Shown here one piece after another: positions 1 through 10,524 of a stretch of DNA of 64,000 nucleotides (position 1 is its first letter; the number at the start of each line of letters is the position of its first letter). Below the pieces are notes generated by a model, which saw only the letters and a list, made by a program, of their open reading frames with translations, searched no databases and was not told the origin of the DNA. The translations under genes and the position numbers were made by a program. Source of the DNA: Massospora cicadina (lineage: Eukaryota; Entomophthoromycota; Entomophthoromycetes; Entomophthorales; Entomophthoraceae); assembly GCA_022478985.1 (NCBI GenBank), contig JAKSZP010014863.1, positions 1 to 64,000 of the forward strand, in the 5' to 3' direction.

Positions 1-926
1 CCCTTGGCCTCAACAATCTACCCACCCCCATTATCTGACTAACTATCTGGCCTCTCATCCCTCTGTCGTGGGCCCACATGGGACGTCACCACAACTTCAA
101 ACGAATTCTCCTCTCTAAGTGGAGCGCTGAGTGGAGAATCATAATCAGTGGACACACCGCCCATAGGCATCGCCCTACTCCTTTGTTTCAAACAAGAAGT
201 CCATGAAAAAGTTTTTGTAAACAACCTGGTACCCCAACATTCACCTCATTGCCCATGTGGACTACCTAGACATGCTTGATATCCCATACTCTTTAGAGAC
301 CCAGAAGGACATTTGGTGGTACACACATCATCCTCTTTTACAACTCCAAATTCGCGCCCATGTGTAAAGAAGCCTGAAAAAAGTGTACCACACGGCTGAG
401 CGGTCCAATGCCTCTCAAACTTCATGCATTGTATGTGGTTAATATGGTTCTTTAGTCCATTGCTTGGAAGATTGCCCACCATCACAGGCAATTTAGCGAG
501 ATGTTATGCAGCCTCTTTTGCCAGAAGAATGAGCAGGCTTTATGCTTTTCTAAAAACATCTTCGCCTTTTCCATGACCTCCCCTTTCCACCAATCACTCT
601 TCGCCTTAATTGTTGCAATAACGCTATAAACAATACACATCATTGTCCTTTATGCACTCTCTGGCACTACCCCAACCCTACGTGAAGCTGCGCGTTGCTT
701 TCATTCCCACCTCACAGATCTCTTTCAAGCTTGGTTATTTGGCCACCTGCCATCCCACTACCGCCAGTTGGTGTCATCCTGGTTCCACATCCGGTTCCTC
801 TCGTCAGATCCTTTCCTTCAATTGTGTTCAGTTTTGGCCAGCCTCCCCTGTCACTCCCCATCTTCCTTCCACTGGCAGTCCCGCTGGCAACAGGAGGTAG
901 CCTCGGCTCCTCTGGGGCGCCCCTTG
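1..926 (+). pseudogene. LINE ORF2 C-terminal fragment (copy A)
   Basis: The remnant encodes the end of a LINE replicase: the region after the RT thumb, the Cys-His zinc finger of RVT type, and the family-specific C-terminal segment (WFHIRFLSSDPF near 780-815, W-x-QSRWQQE near 875-895). It is interrupted by stops, for example a TAA at 365, and by frameshifts. It cannot be functional because all RT motifs lie outside the fragment. Confidence 0.75.
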
Positions 927-1022
927 TTATTTCTTGGTGTTTTGTGGTTGGAGATTATCAGAAATGTCTGTCCCATGATCGGCCTTACCTGATAAAATTA
1001 AGTAATAAAAATAAAAATAAAG
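1..1022 (+). mobile_element. LINE copy A, 3' end (cut by window edge)
   Basis: This is the terminal part of a LINE of the same family as copy B. Its first bases align with B from about 13272, and the alignment runs to the 3' end. Parts of the C-terminal ORF2 read through, including the zinc-finger region (about 400-480, second Cys pair preserved) and the conserved stretch downstream of it. The family 3' motif lies at about 965-989 (TCTGTCCCATGATCGGCC) and is followed by an AATAAAAATAAAAATAAA tail. The 5' part and its target-site copy lie outside the window, so the insertion ends cannot be proven. Confidence 0.85.
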
Positions 1023-3959
1023 ATAGACTCCCTGGAGGTTGCTAAAGGTTTTTGAAGCATTACAGGGATTTAGCCTGAAGAAATTCATCCTTAATGCTTT
1101 TTGCCCTTAACCTGCCTCCTCAGCAAATCTCTTTCAAAACTTCGCTATGTTGTTATCAATTACATTTAGTGCACTGATGTTTGAAAGTCTTCTGGTTCTC
1201 AACAACGTGGACTCAAGTATGGCTGGGAGAGGTAGAAGCGGAGGATTTGGAGATCAAAGTAGATTCAGGATTTTCATTAAAAGCTTCCTTAAATTCTCAG
1301 ATGCAGGTGAAGTTGCTCTTCTGGCCAATGATATGTAGTTGGACCTTAGGATAAGATCCCAACGTGGATATACAGCGGTTATGGCTTCATATAGCATAAT
1401 ATGGTTAGTAGTAATCAGGGGTAGTGATTAGGCATAAAATCGACTGGCAAACTTCAAAAAAATTTCTTTTTGATTAAATAAATGTCCATAAACGCCTTCT
1501 TCTGATTGGTAAGGTCTGGTTGCTTCCAAAATCTTGATTTTAGGGTGGTACAGACTTATTCTCAAGCGTGACATTCCTTTAAATGTGAGTTATAATTTCA
1601 TGCGCCATGGTAATCAGACAGGAGTGTATTTGCTTAACCTCTGACATTCAGTGGTCTCCACCATCAAACTCACATAAGCGTACAGAAAGGAGGTGATACT
1701 ATCTCGAGCTGAAGTAAATCTCTCCAAAATCTAGGCTCAGTCTAGTTACAGTAGGAGTGGAAAGAGCGCTGACAGAGGGACTAGGACCAACTCAAAATCT
1801 TGGGTTTTTCACAGTCGTGAGGGGCTTGTTTGTCCAAGCATCTTCTCAACCCTCTAGTCCTCTTAAACTTCATTCCAGTGATGGTTCAGGCAGGAATTGG
1901 AGGCCATGAGATCAACCTGATCCTTAAAAGCTTGTTTACAGCGCGTTGGAGGAGTAACTGGTTTCACAATCACTTAATCAGGTTCTGAATTTTCGTTATG
2001 TTGCTCAAGTTGAGAGATACAGATTTCATTGAGCTTGAATAATGCGCTTAAATTATCCATATCATGTGACAAGGCCTTGATCAAAACTCTGAGAATCAGA
2101 TGGAACCCATCTAAATGGAGCTTGCATACTTGAGCTACAATTCTACTTAATCTCATAAGACTAAAAGTGCATTCAGGACGTCTTATTTTTAAGAGTCGTT
2201 AGGGTTTGTCAGGTGTCATTACCAAAGAGCCAGATGGTCCTTAAAGTCTGAAAGACCTTCCAAGCCTTCTGGCCCTCTAGGCCTTTTGAACCTTTAGTTC
2301 AAGGTGGTATCATAGTAAGCTAATTCCTAGATAAAGTTGTTGGAACAACCAGAAAAGGTCCTCAATATGAGAGGCGTTGACCCCAGGAGATTTTGAGGAG
2401 GAGTACATTTTGATGAAGCTGCTCCTCAAGGTAACTCGATATTCCACTATCTAGTATAGCAAGTTGATTCTGAGCTTCACTGATCAGTCATAACTAGTCT
2501 ACATGGCTTCCCAGCTGCCATGGACAAATGAGTATGTAACATTATAGAAATCAGAAATGTTTGAATGCAATGTTTAAATGAGTCCTAGTTGTCAGGCTAA
2601 TTCATGATGGTGTAGACCAACTGCTTGTAAGATGTAATGTATAACCAGATGGACAAAGCTTTGGAGGTATTTTCAGTTCCCAAGGTCAGTTCTCCTGAGG
2701 GTAGCAGAGTCATAATATACATATCTCGCGTTGTGGAAGTCTTGAAAGAGGTTTGAGAATGACTGGAACAGTCTCTCATAGAGTATATACCATATAATAG
2801 TTGCTGAATAATATCGTTGATGTTCTCATGTTGGAGTTGATATTGAGCTTAATCAATGGAGGGTATAGTGAACTGAAAGTGTCCCAAAACGCTAAGCTTT
2901 CAGTATGTAGAGGATTTACTTAATAAAGAGAGGCGTGACCCATTGACTATACTTTTTGATTGGTCAACATATTAACTTCCTTGGTTCTTTTTTTCCATTT
3001 TTTGTGATAGTCATTTTTACTGTACAGCTTAGAGGCCCCAGTAGTGAGCACATTTATGTCAGTTTAACAGTTTTCAGACTGTAAACTGAGGTTAAAATGG
3101 GGTTCAAAGCAGCAAAACTAGAAGAGCGGTCAAAGAAGATGAAAGGTGGTGTCAGGATTTCGCCTAGTGTGCCTGTCTCCTGTTTGTTTAATCCAAACAT
3201 TCTTCATCAGTTGCTGAGGGGAATTAGCGATTATGATCTAATCAAGTCATCTATGAATGCTAAGGCGTATCTCAAGAATAAATAACAGAAGCTTCAATCT
3301 CATGGAGATTAAAGAGATCAGATTAGAAGTCAATCATCATGAAACCTATAAATATTTAGTCTATATATTAATAAAGTTTTTCCTCCTAAGATAATATTTA
3401 TTATTTTATTCAATTCTTTTATGTTCGGAGACTCCACCAAAGTAACATTCTAGAAAATACCTGGCATTTTTGAAGTTTAATTAAAAACTTTAAAAAGATG
3501 GGGTAAAAAGACTACTATATTGGGTTAAAATAATTTTGATATTATAGGGCGAGTGGGTACATATTGCAAGAAGATTTAATGGTTTTTTATGATCAAGATC
3601 ATCTAATTTTTTTATTAATTACTTTAATGATGCCTTCATTATTCTTCATCAATGAAGTCCTCATAACTGGATTGAATGAAGTCATGCCTTTTGAGATTTG
3701 AATAGAAGAGGTGTTATTACAAAAGATGTTTCTATTAATCTTCATGCGCATGATGCTTCCCAATCAGCTTTCCCATTAAGCCTTCCATGACAGATTCCAA
3801 AAATAGGCTTGAGAGTCAATTAATTAGGGCTCAATATAGGAGTAGGGATCACAACTTGTCTATTACCTCAAATTCTGATAAAGGGAAACAACAACTCTGG
3901 AACCATAGTAAACAGGTCACAGAAGCCAAACTTATGCACTGAGAAGGGGACAGGACGTC
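1023..3959. other. AT-rich spacer without recognisable gene
   Basis: I read both strands of this 2.9-kb stretch. Open frames are short (63 codons at most), with no conserved motif, zinc knuckle, RT or integrase signature. Several AATAAA-type signals occur (near 2925 and 3370), but AT-rich DNA makes these by chance. It may be very old transposon debris. I see no tRNA or rRNA. Confidence 0.5.
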
Positions 3960-4615
3960 TAATAGCATAAAAAATCATAGGGGCTGAAGAAGCGCCCAAT
4001 ACAAAAACCCTACCTCAAGATCTAGCTCCATATCCTGAGCTAATTTCAAGCTAAAAACATTTTTGGCTGATCCTGTAATAAAGAGAGCCTTGACATATAC
4101 CATATAGTATCCCAACCAAATTTTAACAATGAACAAAAAGTATGAATAATCCTTTTTTATTTTCAGCATCATGAGACATAACTGGGTGGGAGGGGGTAAC
4201 CCTTGGATATCCACTGGAAAGGCTTTAAGGGAGGAACAGTTGCTCCTGAAATATAGTTTATTTCAGCCTCTGCTAGTGTGCTGCAGACAACACCTGCACC
4301 AACAGATATAAAACCATACAGTTCACAGAGGCATCTGACTCAACAGCCAGAAGAAGCCCACCAGGAAAAATTGTGGTCCTAGGGGAGAGTGAAACAGGAG
4401 CTGGAACAAAAAACACACCCACTCTTGCAACTTGTTCATGGTGAATAAGTTGTGTGGAGACATAAGAGCTAAAATTTAACCTCTTGGAATTGGAGGTGGA
4501 GCCAAAGCTATCTGAGTCAGAAATTAAACCTTTCTTTGTGGTATAGAAGCTTTGCTTTAAGGTTTGGTGCAGCCTATCATAAATAACCATGCTCACCAGA
4601 GGTTGGACCTTTTGC
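3960..4615 (-). pseudogene. possible decayed coding remnant, family unknown
   Basis: Two minus-strand open stretches (107 codons ending at 4273, then 79 codons ending at 3975) can be read as one protein with one or two frameshifts between them. A TATATAAG sequence lies about 50 bp upstream of the first ATG (near 4645). I do not recognise the product. Open frames of this length are expected by chance in a 64-kb window, so this is weak. Confidence 0.2.
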
Positions 4616-5849
4616 TCATAGAATGAAATAACGCATCACCCCACTTATATAAGAGTATGGAGAGAAAAATCGTTTGGGTTGCTTAATATATCATGGAGTT
4701 TGCTGATTTAATTAAGTTGCACTGACACTCAGAAAGAGCTACCACTCAGAGCACCATCCAGAATATCAATTTGTACAACCATCTACAAGGTTTCATTTAA
4801 AAATAGTAAATGCTAATAATTGACAAGGTAACTCCAAATTTAAGTTACATAGTTGGAAATTAGCGCCATGAACTTCTTAGTTTAATAATAAACGGGAAAA
4901 TTAGATGATTTATTTTTCTTAAAACTAAGAGTAAGTCAGAGAGAAAAAAAGGAGTGAAGAAGACCCTTTTGTGAACTGCTGCCTTATAAGCCCCATATGT
5001 GGGAATAAGTAAATGGTGTATTTATGCCTGGGAAAATCTTTGTTATTAAGTACCAGTGATGATACACTAAGTTGCTATAGCTGTTGTTTCAGATCTGACC
5101 TGACTGGCTGGATTATTATGAGTTTTTTTACCAAGATTATTTGAAATTCCGCCTAGAAATCTGGTGATGATTTATGCAACACTGACAGGGTGCTCCCAAA
5201 TCTAGGGCAGGAAAAAGTCCCATTTAGAAATCAAATGGGTTTGGTACGCCCAAATCTGTTATTGTGAGCTTGCCTTTACTGGGTAGGGGGAAGGTTAGAT
5301 TTTTGACCTTAAAACTGAGAGCAATTTGAATATTTTGTTTTTAAGTATTGACTTATAACTATTATTGAAACAAAAGCTAGGGGTAATGACTCTGGAACAG
5401 CAGGGAATTAAAACCTTCTTATTGGCAACAGCTTCTGGCCACCATCACCTCCTGATGCCCACTTAATATTCTCACTAACTTCTTGGTGGTGAAAAGAGTG
5501 CAAAGGACAACCTTCAGGGGTAGGCTGTCACCCATCTCCCATCAAAAACATGGGTTAGAGCGCCCTGGCAGGTGAGAGGGTGAGCAGCATTTTTGGCCCT
5601 TTATTGGTATTGAAGGATGTTCTTACTGTTGAGACGCAGGGGTTGCTCCCAGGACTTACAGCTACAGTTAATATGGCATCACTCAAGATTTTTTAATTTC
5701 AATGATTACATACTGTGAGATATATTCTTACATCTATTTAAATAAAGCTTATAGAACTTTATACTAAAGCTCTTTGTCTTAATATAGTAAGTTACAAAAA
5801 ATCTCTCTTTTTCACTTCATTTACTTATTTGATCAAACTCAAAACTTTA
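4616..5849. other. AT-rich spacer without recognisable gene
   Basis: No open frame of note, no repeat boundary and no RNA gene could be supported. The segment just precedes the 5' end of element K. Confidence 0.5.
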
Positions 5850-5906
5850 ATAAACAGTTTCTGCTTAACCAGATTTTTTCCTGCGCAACTCCAGACTTAT
5901 GTCAAC

Positions 5907-6690
5907 ATGATTGACGCCTGCTTCCCACAAAGAGGCAGCAGTTCGCCGCTTTCAGGCATCTATCAGCCACTGCCAATATGCGCTCAGGCTGGCTCAGCTA
6001 GCCCCCCAACACTTCCAGTCACTACATCCTGTCTTAGGACCTAGCCCACCACCTCGCAAACTCCTGGTGATGCTTCTTAGCCCCCTGGTGCTCCCTTAGA
6101 GCAACCTGCGTATTGGCCTTTGGGTTGATTATGGGAATCTCTTCTCCTATTAATGCATGACCATCATCAAATTAACCACATCAGTTAGGAAGCCATAAGT
6201 TTTATAGATTTCCGCCACTTCAAGGGGTACTTTGACCTTAACTCTCTTTGTGAATCCCATGTTTTGGTGACAGTATAGCTGCTTCTAATAACTAAAAACA
6301 CCCTCATGCCAACCATCCGAAATCTATTACCAAATAATGTCACACTAGTGGTCCAGTTTTTGGCTTGCCCTCCCACCTCTCCCCAACTGCCTCTGCTATG
6401 TTTTCATAGAGGGCTTGATTGCCTATGGCGCTGAAACCATGTTACAGTTTGTGGTGCTCAACTGTGCCATACATCTTTCCAGGAATTGCACATTTGCAAC
6501 AATCTGCCCCTACATAGTGACACTCACCTTAAAAACTCCCACATCATACTCAGATCCACTCCTGATCATCCATTCTGGCATGCGTCAAAATTCAGCTGTG
6601 CCATCTGACCTTTAATATTTTATTAACCATTTAAAGCACAAGTGCACAGCATTTTCTGATTAAGCTTCTTCTTCCGCTTTTCCCTCTGGC
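5907..6690 (+). pseudogene. ORF1-like nucleic-acid-binding protein remnant (element K)
   Basis: Frame-shifted segments match J1 and J2 block by block: VDYGNLFSY and MTIIKL near 6125-6180, HFKGYFDL near 6220, TLMPTIRN and VVQFLACPPTSP near 6300-6385, then IEGLIAYGAETMLQFVV near 6405-6455, which matches MEGLAAYGAEPILQFVV in J1. A worn zinc-knuckle region (DHPFW followed by a single Cys) lies near 6560-6600. At least three frame changes and several stops make it dead. No endonuclease or RT follows. Confidence 0.6.
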
Positions 6691-6961
6691 ATCAGCTCCA
6701 CTACTGCCCTAAAGAAAATTTTGCTTGGGGATCATTACACCTTTACCCACCCTCAACTGTTGTAGGCGCTGCTCCCACCACTATGATCAACAAGATCTTG
6801 ACTTCCAGAACTATAACTTTGAAAATTGAAGCTCAGGGGCTGGCGGAATTACCATGGTCAATTGTGTGCGGCCAATAAGCTACTGCCACACAACCAACTC
6901 CTGTCACTGACCCTCCTCTAGCCAAATCAAATCCTTTAATGGCTCAAAAATGCTGACGTTG

Positions 6962-6976
6962 AAGAACAAACATACA
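6962..6976 (+). repeat. target-site duplication, left copy (micro-insertion)
   Basis: AAGAACAAACATACA, 15 bp, repeated exactly at 7006-7020 and bracketing the 29-bp LINE tail. Confidence 0.85.
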
Positions 6977-7005
6977 GTTGGGCTGGGACCATCTAGTACT
7001 AAAAA
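6977..7005 (+). mobile_element. 29-bp extreme 5'-truncated LINE (E family) insertion
   Basis: The insert ends GGGACCATCTAGTACTAAAA, the same terminus as LINE E, which reads GGGACCATCTAGTACTAAAA on its sense strand (complement of about 25928-25947). The match continues a few bases upstream with one or two differences. It is bracketed by a perfect 15-bp direct repeat. This is what target-primed reverse transcription gives when it aborts almost at once, leaving only the tail. The insert sits inside older element K. Confidence 0.8.
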
Positions 7006-7020
7006 AAGAACAAACATACA
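7006..7020 (+). repeat. target-site duplication, right copy (micro-insertion)
   Basis: Exact 15-bp partner of 6962-6976. Confidence 0.85.
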
Positions 7021-8385
7021 AGAACAACCTGACTTCAACTGGACTGATTTTTTCAAACAACCCCTGTTGGGATTCTCCCTTTGCAAGCTGAAGCCTTTTC
7101 CATGGGAGAGTAACAACAGACACCAATATTTGAGACTTTACTTTTTTGAAAGGCTCAAAAGGGCCCCAAAAGTCCTGAATTAAGGTTTGATTCTATTTTC
7201 CAATTTAAAATTTAAATCAGGTATTATTTAAATTACTCCAAATTTGATTAACACTCCTTATATTTTTATTATCTCTTGCTTTACCTAGTCCCAATTCCAT
7301 TTTTGAATCTGCCAATCCAATCAACAAAGGTTTTACCATTCAAAGATCTCCTTAATTCACCGCATCAAACAAGATTACCTTGTAAGCTGAAACCCTTCTC
7401 TTTCTGCAGCACCTTACAATGAAACTCCTTTCTCATCTTAACCCCAATTCTCTAATTAAATCTCCCTAAATAATATTATTATCCTATTCAGCTGTTGCTA
7501 TGAAAATAATACCAGAAGATCCAGGAGTCCAGCTGGCTTTAAAAGATAATGGTTAAGTTATTTGGCAATCACAAATTACTTCTTTCATTTCTTAAGAATC
7601 CTGAAATCTCCTTTTGTCTTAATAGTACTATAAATGGTACTGATTTATTTTCAAATAAAGCACTTTTTACAACCGAATCTACTATTTATTTTATATTTAT
7701 TTATGTACTTTTTTATATTAATGGAAAATTATTATCCAGCACTGCAATCTTCAAAGCCCTGCCTTCAGAATCTTGAGCTGCTATTGATCATCCCCTGGCT
7801 GCCCAAAACCCCCAATTTGACTCCCTGAGGCCATTTCCATCCTCAATTCAAATATCCAAAGTTTACAAAAATTTTATCAAAAGGCTGTCAAAGAAGCCAA
7901 CGCTCCCACCAACTCCCTCATCTGTTAGGCCAACCATATGGTAATTAAGCCACTTTGTGAGGGTATTTGCATCTAAAATTCCTTATAGTTTTCCCAACAA
8001 ATCAAAAAATTTATTAAACTTGTTTTTGCAGCAGGCCACACTTGCGTCAATGTGGTGAGTTAATTGCTTTTCAACCCTGACTTTCCAAAATTCAGCAAAA
8101 CAACAATTCATCAATGTGTGTCTTGAACTCATTTCTTAAGCTAAACACCAGCCTGCTCACTACTTCAAGATGATGCACACCACTGGCCTCGTTGATGGGG
8201 AGAACTCACACCTCAGTCTCCTTTTACCCCATTTTAAATACTCTCTGACTCCCTTTTTTTCCACATTTGCCTGCCACCTGAAGAACCTTTTAGATAAGAA
8301 TCACTCTGATCCCTCTTTCACTTCTAGTATAGATGCTTATGCTAACGCTAAGGCACCATGTTGGGTTTTTTATTAATATTTGACA

Positions 8386-8998
8386 ATCCCTTTTTTTGGC
8401 ACATAGTGAATAAAGATGAATGGATATCCTCCTCTTATATTGGCACCACTAGCACTAAAAAAGTTACAGATATATAGAATACTATAGAAACCCTATAAAA
8501 TTTGTGCTGTATTTTAACATTATAACTCTAGAGTCAAATTATAATATAATTGTTATGTAGGAATATATATGCAGATAATGTACTTTATATAAGAGCTTTG
8601 ATACTATTATTTGCTACTATATTAAATTTTGGCTAGTGGTAGTTGAATCAACGTTTTGATGAAATAACATTGATAAAGAATCTTGATAACTATTTTCTGA
8701 TAGTGATTTTATAAATTTATCACGTTCAAAAATTATGATTTATATGTCATTATTCTAATAAGAAAAAGTAATTTTAGAAATTAATATTCTAGATGTTATC
8801 AAGCCACCTTAAAAACTAGTTAAAAGGTAAAGATATTTACATCATAATTGATATATTAACTATTACTTTTAAAGTTTAATGATTGTAGTGATATATGATA
8901 TAAAGTATCTATACTGTAAAAAGCATTTAATTATATACAATATACAAGTCAAATTATTGATGTGTTTAAGATAAAATAGACTATTTCCTTTTGATATG
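8386..8998. other. AT-rich spacer
   Basis: Very AT-rich, with no open frame or motif of note. It supplies the insertion target of LINE B at its right end. Confidence 0.55.
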
Positions 8999-9015
8999 AA
9001 ACATTGGTTTATTAT
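8999..9015 (+). repeat. TSD of LINE B, left copy
   Basis: AAACATTGGTTTATTAT, 17 bp, exact repeat at 14296-14312. Confidence 0.95.
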
Positions 9016-9265
9016 GAACTTTTCTTTCTCGTTGCAAACACTTTTGCAACCCAATCAATTCAAGACTAAATCTAGTTTGATAATCTCATAGAGGGGATTA
9101 GTCTGCGCCCATGTCTGGGAACAGTTGGGCAAGCAAAGCAAGAGGAGCAGGCGGAAGGCCCGCAGCCTCTAACATTTGAAAACGCCCTGGAGAATCTGGC
9201 GGAATAGAAAAAAATCTAAAAAAACCGGCGGTCACAATTTCCCCAGAGATACTCGCGTGGCAAGC

Positions 9266-10524
9266 ATGATGCAACCAGTACATCAACACGCCACATTCCT
9301 AGCCACTTTTGTTGGTGGAATTTGGAGTCCGTGTGTATCTGGACATCCAAAAAATGCCCTATGGGAAAAATTTTGTGAAGATGTACACAAATTTTCCTGA
9401 CCGCGGTGTACGTTGCACCTCACTCCATGTCGCATGGTTGGCTGGACCTAGGTTTTGAAAGCAAAATAGCAGCAGATGAGGCTGCAGCGGTGTGCATAGT
9501 GGTTGACCTCCCCGAAGGGCAACAGGTCGTCGAAACTAAACACACCAGATGGACAAAATAAACCAAATTTTCCTAACATTTGACTTTTTGCCTACTACGG
9601 TAAAACGTGACATTTTGGAGCAACCAGAAAGATGGGCTCGCCATATATGGCGAAATACAATCTTTCAAAATGCAACGTTTCATGCTGATGCCACACCTGT
9701 GTACCGGCAAAGCCATCACAGTTCTGACCCCAACTGAGGAGATCGCAAAGGACCTAACCCAGATCCCGCACTCCACCTTTATTGACATTGCAGGGCACAC
9801 CACCCACCCATTCTGGGTAACCGTGGACAGCGCGCCCCCATTTGCACCCACTGTGACGCGTTCAGCCATAAGGCGCACGCATGCCCCATCAAAGAGGGCG
9901 TCACATTCCAAGAGCACCCCTCAGCAGCCATGGCCAGCAGAGAGGCGCACTACAAACCAACTGCAAGCACCAAGGAGGCTTTCCCATGGGGAGCACAAGG
10001 CTGCTATCTATTGGTAAAGCCCATCTCCCCACAGGAGCAGAAGAAGGCCAAGCAGGCCTGTAAGACCGCAGCCAAGGAAGCGGCCAAGGCCACCACCACC
10101 ATCCCACACTCACAACGCCAGGAGGACATGGAGACCTTCGCGGTGGAAGCAACTCAGGAATCCATCACCCAATCAGATTGGGAGGCCCATGCCAAATGGG
10201 CCACTTAATCTGAGGATCCGATGGGAGATTCAATCTCACCCAATCACTGCACCCAAGCCCCAGTTGAAACCAACTTGGGACCTATCCCAACCAAAAAATT
10301 TTTTTGCCCCACTCAACGGTGCACCAAACTTATCTGCACCGCAAAGAATTTGTCCAATGTCGGGAAAACAAAAAGTGAAGGCCAAAGCCAATGCAACTCT
10401 TTCTGCAAAAATTAACAAAACCCCCGATAGCGTTGCTGCTAATACCCATGCTGCTGTGAAAGCCCATGGGGACCTGGAAGAGGCTGGTGGGCCTGGGGGC
10501 CCACCCCTCGTACCTAAGGTGTGA
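9266..10524 (+). pseudogene. LINE ORF1 (B), CCHC nucleic-acid-binding protein, frameshifted
   Basis: ORF1 starts at the ATG in CATGATGCAACCAGT, the start also conserved in copies C and G. The order is a Trp/Phe-rich segment (WEKFCEDVH), a globular region that may be RRM-like (HGWLDLGF...FLTFDFLPTTVKRDIL), a CCHC knuckle (CTHCDAFSHKAHACP near 9847-9890, readable only across a frame change), then a Lys/Ala-rich tail ending in PPLVPKV. It would be about 420 residues, probably binding element RNA. At least three frame changes occur. The stop TGA shares its A with the ATG of ORF2. Confidence 0.8.

Larger units (their letters stand above)
5850..8385 (+). mobile_element. single-ORF (ORF1-only) LINE-like element K, decayed
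   Basis: K is a plus-strand relative of J1, J2 and J3. Its start at about 5855 (TTTCTGCTTAACCAG) resembles the J 5' end (CTTTCTGCTTGG in J2), and it carries a decayed copy of the J protein at about 5907-6690. Between the zinc-knuckle region and the C-terminal block (near 7780) it is about 650 bp longer than J2. Part of this is the 29-bp LINE tail insertion plus its duplicated target; an AT-rich block at 7180-7720 probably accounts for most of the rest. The 3' end is uncertain: about 8385 is estimated from J spacing, and no TSD was found. Confidence 0.45.

Noticed and set aside
5817..8400. TSD for element K (TATTTGATCAAACTC against TATTTGACAATCCC)
   Set aside because: Only seven bases match without gaps, which is not better than chance in this AT-rich DNA.
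9607..10208. Several overlapping plus-strand frames in LINE B ORF1 as separate genes
   Set aside because: Comparison with the clean ORF1 of copy G shows they are pieces of one frame-shifted gene.
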